In this document: one piece after another, positions 45,660 to 53,403 of the stretch | Layout of the letters: every line of letters starts with the position of its first letter | Numbering within the stretch: the stretch's first letter is position 1 | NCBI RefSeq assembly: GCF_900104415.1 | Contig: NZ_FMXR01000016.1 | Coordinates: 1-64,000, forward strand | DNA length: 64,000 nucleotides | From: Eubacterium oxidoreducens | Lineage (GTDB): Bacteria > Bacillota > Clostridia > Lachnospirales > Lachnospiraceae | Reading direction: 5' to 3' | Notes under the pieces: model-generated | Told to the model about the DNA's origin: nothing | The model's database searches: none | What the model saw: the letters and a program-made list of their open reading frames with translations, nothing else | Program-made: the position numbers and the translations under genes

Positions 45660-45968
45660 TTAAACAAGCTCTGCTACAACTGCATCAACAACATGATTGG
45701 TCTTAGCAATTGCTTCCTCTTTTTCTTGTTCAAGTCGGCCGGTAAGATCCTCTGCATATGCAGCTCTTTCTTTCTCGGCCTGCGCATTTGCATCTGCGAT
45801 TAACTTTTCAGCATCTTCATTTGCCCGCGCTACTGCCTCTGCATGTGACTGCTTTGCTTTCGCTTTCGCATCTTCCACAAGCTGATCTGCTTTTTTCTCT
45901 GCGTCTAAAACAATCTGTCTTGCTTCTTTTTCAATCTCAGTGACAGCTTTTAAGGTTTTGCTTAACAA
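45660..45968 (-). CDS. V-type ATP synthase subunit G/H (peripheral stalk)
   Basis: The 102-residue, almost wholly helical protein (EKEARQIVLDAEKKADQLVE and further Ala/Glu/Lys repeats) matches the AhaH/NtpF-type stalk subunit that pairs with subunit E. The start is a TTG at 45968, eight bases after AAAGGGGG. It is the first gene of the operon. Confidence 0.88.
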   Translation of the reverse strand: MLSKTLKAVTEIEKEARQIVLDAEKKADQLVEDAKAKAKQSHAEAVARANEDAEKLIADANAQAEKERAAYAEDLTGRLEQEKEEAIAKTNHVVDAVVAELV

Positions 45969-46370
45969 TATGTTTGCCCCCTTTCCTAGATTTCATACCG
46001 CAACAAAATAAGCGATATTGTTTTATTATTGACCATCCTGATAGTAGATTGCACAAAAATAAATACATTTTCAATTATATCTAATGCCTATACGATTTGC
46101 AATAACAATCTCTTGTGGTTTATGCAATTTCTGACACTTTATTTGGTAATGGTTAAATAATTCACACAATTTTACTACTCAGATAACTTTATAATAATAC
46201 TTTTTTCCCACCCGGTCAAACAATACTCCCAAAAAATGCACAAATTTACCAAAAATTTTTGACACAATTTCTTATTTTTACTGATATCAATTCTTTTGAA
46301 ATCTTTACACCTCGAAATGGGAACGTTTCCTTTTGTCCATACTATCCCATATGGAATGCATCCTTTCAGC
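45969..46370. other. Spacer upstream of the V-ATPase operon
   Basis: This A+T-rich stretch must carry the V-ATPase promoter. A clear consensus pair is not visible, though TTGTGC...TACTAT on the minus strand near 46035-46060 is a weak candidate. An open frame at 46175-46405 (-) runs into the terminator of the upstream operon, has no ribosome binding site and is not accepted as a gene. Confidence 0.5.
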
Positions 46371-46413
46371 AAAAAAAACAGTCCCTTGCCATCCATTGAT
46401 GACAAGGAACTGT
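46371..46413 (-). terminator. Terminator of the 2-oxoacid oxidoreductase operon
   Basis: On the minus strand ACAGTTCCTTG and CAAGGGACTGT form an 11-base stem with one mismatch and are followed by eight T, 55 bases after the gamma-subunit stop. Confidence 0.88.
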
Positions 46414-46467
46414 CTTTATATTTCCCTAATAAACTATGTACCTTATTTATCTGAAATCATGACTGAT

Positions 46468-47016
46468 TTATTTTTGTGATCTTCCGATCTCCAGTCCTTT
46501 TTCAAATGCTTCCTTGTTGAGAGGAAGAAGCTTTGCTTTCTTAGCAAGCTTATGCTCGATTGTAGCCCATACAACTTCTGGTGGAACTACTTCTGTATAA
46601 CCAACATATACACCAAGCATGATGACATTTAATACTTTTGCATTTCCCATTTCCAGAGCCATCTCTGTTACAGGAGCTTTTACTACTTTACAGTCTGTTC
46701 TGTCAACATCATCTTCCGGAACGATTGATGAGTTAATGAACAATGTTCCTCCCTGCTTTAAGGTTGGTAAGAATTTGGCAAGTGATGGTCCGTTCATTAC
46801 GATTAAGTCATCCATTACGTCTCCAAGTGGAGCTCCTACCATGCCGTCTGAGATTACAACGAAACAGTTCGCTGTACCACCACGCTGCTCAGCGCCGTAT
46901 GATGGGAAGAATGTTACATTCTTATCTGTTGCATCACAAGTTGCAGAAGCAAGGAATTTACCAAGGGTCATTACACCCTGACCGCCGAATCCGGCTACAC
47001 ATAAATTTGTTTCCAT
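46468..47016 (-). CDS. 2-oxoacid:ferredoxin oxidoreductase gamma subunit
   Basis: The protein has 182 residues from the ATG at 47016, best spaced to AAGGAGG. It has the gamma-domain signature CVAGFGGQGVMTLGKFLA near the start and the GAEQRGGTANCFVVIS segment. It completes the alpha-beta-gamma-delta set encoded upstream. It resembles the KorC/VorA-type small subunit that helps form the CoA site. Confidence 0.92.
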   Translation of the reverse strand: METNLCVAGFGGQGVMTLGKFLASATCDATDKNVTFFPSYGAEQRGGTANCFVVISDGMVGAPLGDVMDDLIVMNGPSLAKFLPTLKQGGTLFINSSIVPEDDVDRTDCKVVKAPVTEMALEMGNAKVLNVIMLGVYVGYTEVVPPEVVWATIEHKLAKKAKLLPLNKEAFEKGLEIGRSQK

Positions 47017-47037
47017 TATCATTGTCCTCCTTACTTA

Positions 47038-47775
47038 TTAATTATCTCTTATAACACCTAATGGGAACTCTGCAAACATCTTTTCCTCTAAGTAATCTAA
47101 GGAATCGAGTGGCTCTAAGCCCCAGTTAGTAGGACAACTTGTTACGATTTCAACCATTGAGAATCCTTTTCCATCAATCTGATTCTGGAAAGCTTTCTTA
47201 ATAGCATTCTTTGTCTTCATGACATTTTGTGGATTGTTGCAGCTTGTTCTCTCAAGATATGCAGGAGCTGTAAGCTGATTCAAAATCTCACACATATGCA
47301 TTGGATATCCATGTTCCTTAGGATCACGACCCTTAGGTGCTGTAGATGCCTTCATACCTACAAGTGTTGTAGGAGCCATCTGTCCACCGGTCATACCATA
47401 GATACCATTGTTGATGAAGATAACTGTGATGTTCTCTCCACGGTTTGCTGCAGATACAGACTCTGCAAGACCGATAGAAGCGAAGTCACCATCACCCTGG
47501 TATGTGAAGACAAGAGAATCAGGATTTGATCTCTTCATACCTGTTGCTACGGCACATGCACGACCATGAGGTGCTGTGATGTTATCATATGCCATATATT
47601 CCATATGCAGACCACAACATCCGATACCAAGTACACATGCTGCCTTGTCTACAAGATTCATTTCTTCTAACACTTCACCGATTAATTTGATTACGGTACT
47701 GTGCATACATCCAGGACAGAAACCGGAAACTTTTTCTTCCCGAATTGTTTTTGTTCTTGAATAAACTAATTCCAT
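47038..47775 (-). CDS. 2-oxoacid:ferredoxin oxidoreductase beta (TPP) subunit
   Basis: The 245-residue protein binds thiamine pyrophosphate through GDGDFASIGLAES...NNGIYGMTGGQ and has conserved Cys residues near the N-terminus (GFCPGCMHS) as in KorB/VorB families. It catalyses oxidative decarboxylation of a 2-oxoacid to acyl-CoA with reduction of ferredoxin. The substrate (2-oxoglutarate or branched-chain 2-oxoacids) cannot be fixed from sequence. Confidence 0.93.
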   Translation of the reverse strand: MELVYSRTKTIREEKVSGFCPGCMHSTVIKLIGEVLEEMNLVDKAACVLGIGCCGLHMEYMAYDNITAPHGRACAVATGMKRSNPDSLVFTYQGDGDFASIGLAESVSAANRGENITVIFINNGIYGMTGGQMAPTTLVGMKASTAPKGRDPKEHGYPMHMCEILNQLTAPAYLERTSCNNPQNVMKTKNAIKKAFQNQIDGKGFSMVEIVTSCPTNWGLEPLDSLDYLEEKMFAEFPLGVIRDN

Positions 47776-47787
47776 TTTCAGTACCTC

Positions 47788-48858
47788 CTATTTCTCTACA
47801 ATTTTCTTTACTGCTTCAATTACAGCTTCACGGCTCATGATGTTACCACCTGAGCACAGGCATGTTTCAATTGGAGCACGTCCCTTAACGCCTGCTTCTA
47901 CGTCTTTTACAAACTGAGCAGGAATTGACATCTCTACATCTAAGATTGCCTTTACGTTATCATAGTTGATTTCGTCAAATGCATTGTATGGGAATGGATT
48001 TACTGTAATCGCACGAACAACACCAACCTTGATGCCTTCTGCGCGAAGGATGTCAGCTACGGATTTACTGATACGAGCTGAGATTCCGTAAGATGCGATG
48101 ATTACTTCAGCATCTTCTGTCATGTATGATTCGTATTCCGGTACCCATGAATCATATAATGCCTGTGCATCTTCGTTCACCTGCTGCATGATGTTGGTAT
48201 CCCAGTTACCAGGCTGAATCCATCCACGATTCTCATAGTCAAGCTCATGTCCTACACAAGCCCACTTCTTCTCTGCTTTGATCTTAGCGATTTCTTCTTC
48301 AGAACGCATTTCCGGAAGCTCTACAGGCTCCATCATTGTTCCGATAACACCGTCTGCAAGAATTAAAACAGGGTTTCTGTCTTCATCTGCATAATCAAAT
48401 GCCTTATATGTCATATCAACTGCTTCTTGTACAGTAGATGGTGCAAATACTCTCATCTGGAATCCACCATTACCGGAAGCTTTTGTTGCCTGGAAGTAAT
48501 CCTGCTGTGCCGGCTGGATTGCTCCTACTCCAGGGCCTCCTCTTGAAATGTTGGCATATACCAGTGGAATACGTGCTGCTGCACAATAAGAGATTCCTTC
48601 ACTCTTTAATGCGATTCCAGGGCTTGAAGAAGAAGTCATTGCTCTTGTTCCTGCTGAAGCTGCACCATATGCAATATTAACAGATGCTACTTCTGACTCA
48701 CCCTGTACAAAGTTACCGCCTACTTCCGGAAGTCTTCTTGCAAAATATTCCGGAATTTCGTTCTGTGGTGTAATTGGATATCCGGCGAAAAATCTACAGC
48801 CGGATCTTACTGCTGCCTCTGCAATCGCTTCGCAGCCTTTCATTAATACTCGTGCCAT
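47788..48858 (-). CDS. 2-oxoacid:ferredoxin oxidoreductase alpha subunit (VorB/KorA-like)
   Basis: The 356-residue protein has the N-terminal alpha-domain motif GCEAIAEAAVRSGCRFFAGY followed by PITPQNEI, and the QGESEVASVNIAYGAA stretch of these enzymes. It is usually annotated as the 3-methyl-2-oxobutanoate dehydrogenase alpha subunit in Clostridia. It is encoded between the ferredoxin-like delta subunit and the TPP subunit, so the complex is complete. Confidence 0.93.
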   Translation of the reverse strand: MARVLMKGCEAIAEAAVRSGCRFFAGYPITPQNEIPEYFARRLPEVGGNFVQGESEVASVNIAYGAASAGTRAMTSSSSPGIALKSEGISYCAAARIPLVYANISRGGPGVGAIQPAQQDYFQATKASGNGGFQMRVFAPSTVQEAVDMTYKAFDYADEDRNPVLILADGVIGTMMEPVELPEMRSEEEIAKIKAEKKWACVGHELDYENRGWIQPGNWDTNIMQQVNEDAQALYDSWVPEYESYMTEDAEVIIASYGISARISKSVADILRAEGIKVGVVRAITVNPFPYNAFDEINYDNVKAILDVEMSIPAQFVKDVEAGVKGRAPIETCLCSGGNIMSREAVIEAVKKIVEK

Positions 48859-48874
48859 GTTTTATTCACCTTCC

Positions 48875-49078
48875 TTACTTATACACATTAATTGCACCAT
48901 CCGGACAGATACGTCCACAGATAGCACATCCAATACAGTCATCTGGATTCTTTGGATATACATATTCATATCCTTTTGAGTTTACTTTGTCGCCTACTGC
49001 AATTACGCCCTTTGGACAAAACTTGATACAGTAGCCGCAACTCTTACAACGTTCTGCTACTACTTCGATCTTAGCCAT
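48875..49078 (-). CDS. 2[4Fe-4S] ferredoxin-like delta subunit
   Basis: The 67-residue protein has two cluster motifs, CKSCGYCIKFCPKG and CIGCAICGRICPDG. As the delta subunit of the oxidoreductase it carries electrons from the TPP centre to free ferredoxin. GAGGAGG precedes the ATG. It is separated by 83 bases from the upstream NTPase gene on the same strand. Confidence 0.94.
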   Translation of the reverse strand: MAKIEVVAERCKSCGYCIKFCPKGVIAVGDKVNSKGYEYVYPKNPDDCIGCAICGRICPDGAINVYK

Positions 49079-49161
49079 ACGCTTAAAATCCTCCTCTCAA
49101 AAATAATATACCTGTTTGAAATTTATTTATCATAACGCTCTCGCGTACAGATCATTGTTAC

Positions 49162-49908
49162 TTAGCCTCTTCCAGGCATCGGCGCCCCGGAAGGCATCTC
49201 ATCCTTTAGCCATTCATAGGTCAGATACAAATGAACCGGCAGAATTGGCACATTGCCAAAGTCTTTGACTTCTTCATACAGTTCTTCTCGCACACAGGCG
49301 AAATCAACTGCAATAATATCATCTAATATCTGTTCCATCTTTTGTGACCCTTCTACAAATTCTTTCGTAGTTGTAGTCATTCCATTATTTGGATTATTCA
49401 CCATGTGAAGCTTGCCCAACTGAATATGCGATACACCAAGAATCTTGCCTAGTGTCTCATCAATATGCTCTATATCATATGACCACGGGCGATATGCGTT
49501 TAACACATAATAGACGATGCTGTTGTCTTTATTAATCTTCGGTGCGTACCCACCAAGGGCTCTTGCTCCGATGTAATCTCCTCCAACATCCATAACGACG
49601 TAGCAGCTATCATCTTTTAACAGATGATTAACACCGCCTATCATAGTCGGTGCATCGTAAAACTGCTCTTGAAAATGAAAATGGATACCTTTTTGCTCCA
49701 TCAATTCGCATACATCGCGTGAACGAAATAATGGCTTTGTCATATCCAAATCAAAGAAATGTACTTCTTTATCCCCTGCAACCTCTAATAAATATGTTGC
49801 AAAGTTAAGACAGACCTCGCTCTTACCACTTCCGGCCTCTCCTACGAATATGAAATTCGTCTTATCTCCAATCAGTTCTTTCACCTTCATCGAAACTTCC
49901 TGATTCAA
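49162..49908 (-). CDS. SIMIBI-like P-loop NTPase of unknown role
   Basis: The 248-residue protein has a Walker A GEAGSGKS (23-30), an Asp-rich switch segment FFDLDMTKPLFRSRD, a Walker B-like VVMDVGGDYIG and a NNPN motif where NKxD-like residues would lie. This suggests the SIMIBI class (MinD/NifH/CooC relatives). There are no membrane segments. The TTG start at 49908 follows GAGGTG; an ATG at 49890 is the alternative. Its position at the head of the 2-oxoacid:ferredoxin oxidoreductase genes suggests a partner, assembly or regulatory role for that enzyme, not a described one. Confidence 0.75.
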   Translation of the reverse strand: MNQEVSMKVKELIGDKTNFIFVGEAGSGKSEVCLNFATYLLEVAGDKEVHFFDLDMTKPLFRSRDVCELMEQKGIHFHFQEQFYDAPTMIGGVNHLLKDDSCYVVMDVGGDYIGARALGGYAPKINKDNSIVYYVLNAYRPWSYDIEHIDETLGKILGVSHIQLGKLHMVNNPNNGMTTTTKEFVEGSQKMEQILDDIIAVDFACVREELYEEVKDFGNVPILPVHLYLTYEWLKDEMPSGAPMPGRG

Positions 49909-49998
49909 TATGACTCACCTCGTTTCCGAATTATTATTTTCGTTGTTTTAAATTTTACTACGGTTAGTTTCTTCTTGTGAAGTGAATTTTTGTCGACT

Positions 49999-50063
49999 GT
50001 CATTCCAAAAATGACTATATCCACCCTTCCTTTCTTGAAAAACGCTGTTCTATGCGTTAGAAT
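49999..50063 (+). promoter_or_regulatory. LysR operator candidate and LysR promoter
   Basis: A perfect dyad GTCATT-N5-AATGAC lies at 49999-50015, in the size range of LysR recognition sites. Downstream, TTGAAA (50035-50040) and TAGAAT (50058-50063) with a 17-base spacer form a good promoter for the LysR gene. The dyad lies between the two divergent transcription units. Confidence 0.65.
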
Positions 50064-50097
50064 TAGGCTGTATAGGAATTTTTAAGAGGGTATTACT

Positions 50098-51033
50098 ATG
50101 GAAATCAAACAATTAGAATATTTCGTACAGATTGTAGACTGTGGAACCTTTTCCGCTGCTGCACAAAAAAACTTTATTACACAATCTGCTTTAAGTAAGA
50201 TCATAAAAAAACTGGAAAATGAACTTGGTACCGACTTATTATACAGCCAGGGCAAGAATACTATCCCTACGGATACCGGCAAGATTTTATATCTTCAGGC
50301 CAAGAAAATTCTTCACGAATGTTCCGTTGCGGTGAATCAGATTGAAGCTGCTAAGGGCAACCCTACCGGTTCACTTCGAATCTCTGTATCCGGTCCTTGG
50401 AACCGTCTGACCAATGTCTATCATATGATTACAGACTTTGTTCAGCGTTATCCGGACATTGTCCTTGATGTGGAGCGTCTTGCTTCTAATATTTACCGTG
50501 AGAATCTCACCAGTGGTAATACCGACATTGCCATTGTTTGTGGCACTCCACAAGCCGAGACGCAGTTTGAAAGAATCGAGCTTCTAAAATCCCGCTATTA
50601 TCTGTTAATGCCGGATGATCATCCGCTTGCAGCAAAGGATCTTATTTTCTGGGAAGATATTCTTGATGTACCTCTTGCGTTATTCCCTGAGAACTATCAG
50701 CTCCATCAGCTCGTTCTTGAGAATTTTCACAAGCTCGGTAAGAAACCTAATATTCGAATGACATCTGACCAACCAGATCTTTTGCTTCATGTTGCTGCTT
50801 TTAATCACTGGTGTACGATTTGGGGAGACCAACCAACAATTGATGACGAGGAAGCTCATGGTATGAAGTCTGTCCCGATGGATGTGGAGCATGTATTTTC
50901 TCTTCTGCGCAGAAATGAGGCTTATGGTTCTCAAGCGGAAAGAACATTTATTGAATTTGTAAAATCTCATTGGGATGAATACAAGGATGAACCTCCTGTC
51001 GGACATATGGTTTCGCTGGGATCTATGATTTAG
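50098..51033 (+). CDS. LysR-family transcriptional regulator
   Basis: The 311-residue protein has an N-terminal winged HTH (EIKQLEYFVQIVDCGTFSAA...LSKIIKKLENELGTDLLY, 1-60) and a two-lobed effector-binding domain. It is divergent from the P-loop NTPase/2-oxoacid oxidoreductase operon and probably controls it in response to a metabolite, perhaps a 2-oxoacid. An AAGAGGG site precedes the ATG. Confidence 0.93.
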   Translation: MEIKQLEYFVQIVDCGTFSAAAQKNFITQSALSKIIKKLENELGTDLLYSQGKNTIPTDTGKILYLQAKKILHECSVAVNQIEAAKGNPTGSLRISVSGPWNRLTNVYHMITDFVQRYPDIVLDVERLASNIYRENLTSGNTDIAIVCGTPQAETQFERIELLKSRYYLLMPDDHPLAAKDLIFWEDILDVPLALFPENYQLHQLVLENFHKLGKKPNIRMTSDQPDLLLHVAAFNHWCTIWGDQPTIDDEEAHGMKSVPMDVEHVFSLLRRNEAYGSQAERTFIEFVKSHWDEYKDEPPVGHMVSLGSMI

Positions 51034-51468
51034 CTTTGTTTCGCTGTCGCTGTTTTGCGGCGGAAATCGCTTCACAGTGGATTTTCGGCCGGAAACCTTC
51101 CAGCGACCGGAAAGGATACATTTTCGAATGCACATCGAGAGCCGCCGATTCTTGACGAGCATCATTAGCGAGCTACGGACGAACCGAGGCTGCCTCGGAT
51201 TACATAAATAAAACAAATAGCTGGTCTGCGAAGCAGACTAGGAATAACAAAATCACGACCTGCAAGCTCGCTTGCACATGGTCGTGATTTTTATTATTCC
51301 GAAGGGGTGTCGTAGACACACCCGCTATTTGTTTTTTGATCCCCATCCTAGCAGAACACGGTCGTCAGCGAGCGCATCAAAGATGCGCCGGAAAGAAGCG
51401 AATAGCGGCGGGTCGGTGCAGGCGAAAATAGTATGCCTTGAAGGGAGCGCCCTCTCTCAGCCGAAACC
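51034..51468. other. GC-rich convergent spacer with many hairpins
   Basis: The spacer between convergent LysR and glgB genes holds no supported gene. It contains CCGAGG/CCTCGG at 51184-51198, a nested palindrome at 51210-51335 and GCGCATC/GATGCGC at 51372-51388. Its base composition differs from the flanking coding DNA. It may terminate transcription from both sides. Confidence 0.65.
51210..51335. repeat. Nested palindrome able to form a four-way structure
   Basis: Outer arms AAAACAAATAGC (51210-51221) and GCTATTTGTTTT (51324-51335) enclose three hairpins. These are GGTCTGC/GCAGACT (51223-51239), a long arm pair GGAATAACAAAATCACGACC (51241-51260) with its near-complement (51280-51300) capped by TGCAAGC/CTTGCA, and GGGTGT/ACACACC (about 51305-51322). 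The whole element is close to symmetric around 51270. Confidence 0.85.
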
Positions 51469-53373
51469 CTAATTATAATGGAACACCGCAACACCATATC
51501 CTGTCAGCGGATAAGCAATCGAGTAATCTCTACCGTCACACTCCGAAAGCTCCGCCTCAAATGTATAATCTTTCGACTCTATTAACAACTCATTTAGCTG
51601 CATATCCTGCGTATAAATTAACTTGTACTTTCCCTTCTTTGGGACTCCCACGCGATAATCATTACGCTCAACCGGTGTAAAGTTCACCACAAACAACAGA
51701 TTCTTTTTACCCGTAGGACTTTTTCTTACAAAACTAAAAATACTGCGATCGGCATCATTGGCGTTAATCCACTCAAAAGCATCCCATTTTCTCTCATTTG
51801 TATAAAGGCACGGATATTTTTTATAAATCCCAAGTAACCCTTTTACAAATAAGCGAAGATCCGCATGCTCAGGATCATCAAGCAGATACCAATCCAACTC
51901 GCGTTCTTCCGCCCACTCACGTTCCTGGCCAAATTCCTGACCCATAAACAATAATTTCTTGCCGGGATGGCCAAGCATAAATGCATACCCTGCCTTAAGA
52001 TTGCGGAACTTATCGGTCTTAAATCCTGGCATCTTATTTAGCATTGAACACTTAAGATGAACCACTTCATCATGAGAAAGCACCAGAATATAATCCTCTG
52101 ATTCATTGTAACTCATTCCAAATGTCATCTTATTATGAGAACCCTTTCGCATGATCGGATCCAGCTTCATATAATCCAAAAAATCATGCATCCATCCCAT
52201 ATTCCATTTATAGGAGAAGTTAAGTCCTCCATCGGCTGCCTCACCGGTAATCTTTGGCCATGCTGTTGATTCTTCCGCAATCATAAAAGTACCCGGATTA
52301 CGTCCAAGAACCAACGTATTTAAATGGCGAAAGAATTCTACCGCTTCAAGGTTTTCATTTCCACCATATTTATTTGCTATCCACCCACCATCCTTTTTTC
52401 CATAATCGAGATACAGCATCGAAGCGACTGCATCCACACGAAGTCCGTCCACATGAAACTCTTCAATCCAATTTAACGCACTGCCGATTAAAAAATTGCA
52501 GACTTCATTTTTACCATAATTGAAAATCTTCGTTCCCCAATCCGGATGCTCTCCCATACGAGGATCCGGATATTCATAAAGAGGCTCCCCGTCAAATTCC
52601 CGAAGACCTGCTTCGTCCTTAGGAAAATGTGCAGGTACCCAGTCCAAAATCACACCTATATTATTTTTGTGCATTGTGTCGACAAAATATTTAAAATCTT
52701 CCGGCGTGCCATAGCGAGAGGTCGGAGCATAATATCCGGTTACCTGATAGCCCCAGGAGCCGTCAAACGGATACTCACTGATTCCCATGAGCTCAACATG
52801 TGTGTATCCCATCTCTTTTATATATTCACACAGACTCTGCGCAAGTTCCCGATAGGTATACATCCCTTCAATCCCCTCGTCCGTTGTAAAATGACGCTTC
52901 CAGGAAGCCGGGTGTACCTCATATATCGCCATCGGAATATCCTTAGAACTGTCTATCTTCTTTCGTTTGTTCATCCACTTGGTATCTTTCCACTTGTATG
53001 AACTACTGTCGAAAATTTTAGATGAAGTTCCCGGTCGAAGCTCCGCATAGGAAGCATAAGGATCTGCTTTATAAATCCTTCTGCCATCCTGTGTTTCAAT
53101 GAGGTATTTGTACATCTCTCCGTTAACTCTTCCCGGGACAAATAGCTCATAGATTCCAAGTGGCTCTAAACGTTGCATAGCATACTCATCTTGAGCCTGC
53201 CAATCCGTAAATTCTCCAATCACCCACACTCGATGTGCATGTGGCGCCCAAACGCTGAATCGAACTCCGCTGGCACCGTCTCGTTCATCATAATGCGCAC
53301 CTAATTTTTTGTAAATCTCATAATGTCTGCCATTACCAAACAGATACATGTCGTATTCTGAGAAACCACTCAT
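51469..53373 (-). CDS. glgB: 1,4-alpha-glucan branching enzyme
   Basis: The 634-residue protein has an N-terminal CBM48 beta domain (about 20-115), a GH13 barrel and a C-terminal beta domain. The catalytic motifs are visible: DGLRVDAVASMLYLDYG (nucleophile Asp), FMIAEESTAWP (acid Glu) and LSHDEVVH (transition-state Asp). It introduces alpha-1,6 branches into glycogen. No other glycogen genes are adjacent. The length is typical. GAGGGA precedes the ATG. Confidence 0.96.
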   Translation of the reverse strand: MSGFSEYDMYLFGNGRHYEIYKKLGAHYDERDGASGVRFSVWAPHAHRVWVIGEFTDWQAQDEYAMQRLEPLGIYELFVPGRVNGEMYKYLIETQDGRRIYKADPYASYAELRPGTSSKIFDSSSYKWKDTKWMNKRKKIDSSKDIPMAIYEVHPASWKRHFTTDEGIEGMYTYRELAQSLCEYIKEMGYTHVELMGISEYPFDGSWGYQVTGYYAPTSRYGTPEDFKYFVDTMHKNNIGVILDWVPAHFPKDEAGLREFDGEPLYEYPDPRMGEHPDWGTKIFNYGKNEVCNFLIGSALNWIEEFHVDGLRVDAVASMLYLDYGKKDGGWIANKYGGNENLEAVEFFRHLNTLVLGRNPGTFMIAEESTAWPKITGEAADGGLNFSYKWNMGWMHDFLDYMKLDPIMRKGSHNKMTFGMSYNESEDYILVLSHDEVVHLKCSMLNKMPGFKTDKFRNLKAGYAFMLGHPGKKLLFMGQEFGQEREWAEERELDWYLLDDPEHADLRLFVKGLLGIYKKYPCLYTNERKWDAFEWINANDADRSIFSFVRKSPTGKKNLLFVVNFTPVERNDYRVGVPKKGKYKLIYTQDMQLNELLIESKDYTFEAELSECDGRDYSIAYPLTGYGVAVFHYN

Positions 53374-53403
53374 ATTAATCCCTCACTTTGCTGCCGATTT
53401 TGC

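Noticed and set aside
46175-46405. A 76-codon minus-strand frame upstream of the V-ATPase operon
   Set aside because: Its start lies within the terminator of the upstream operon and no ribosome binding site is present.
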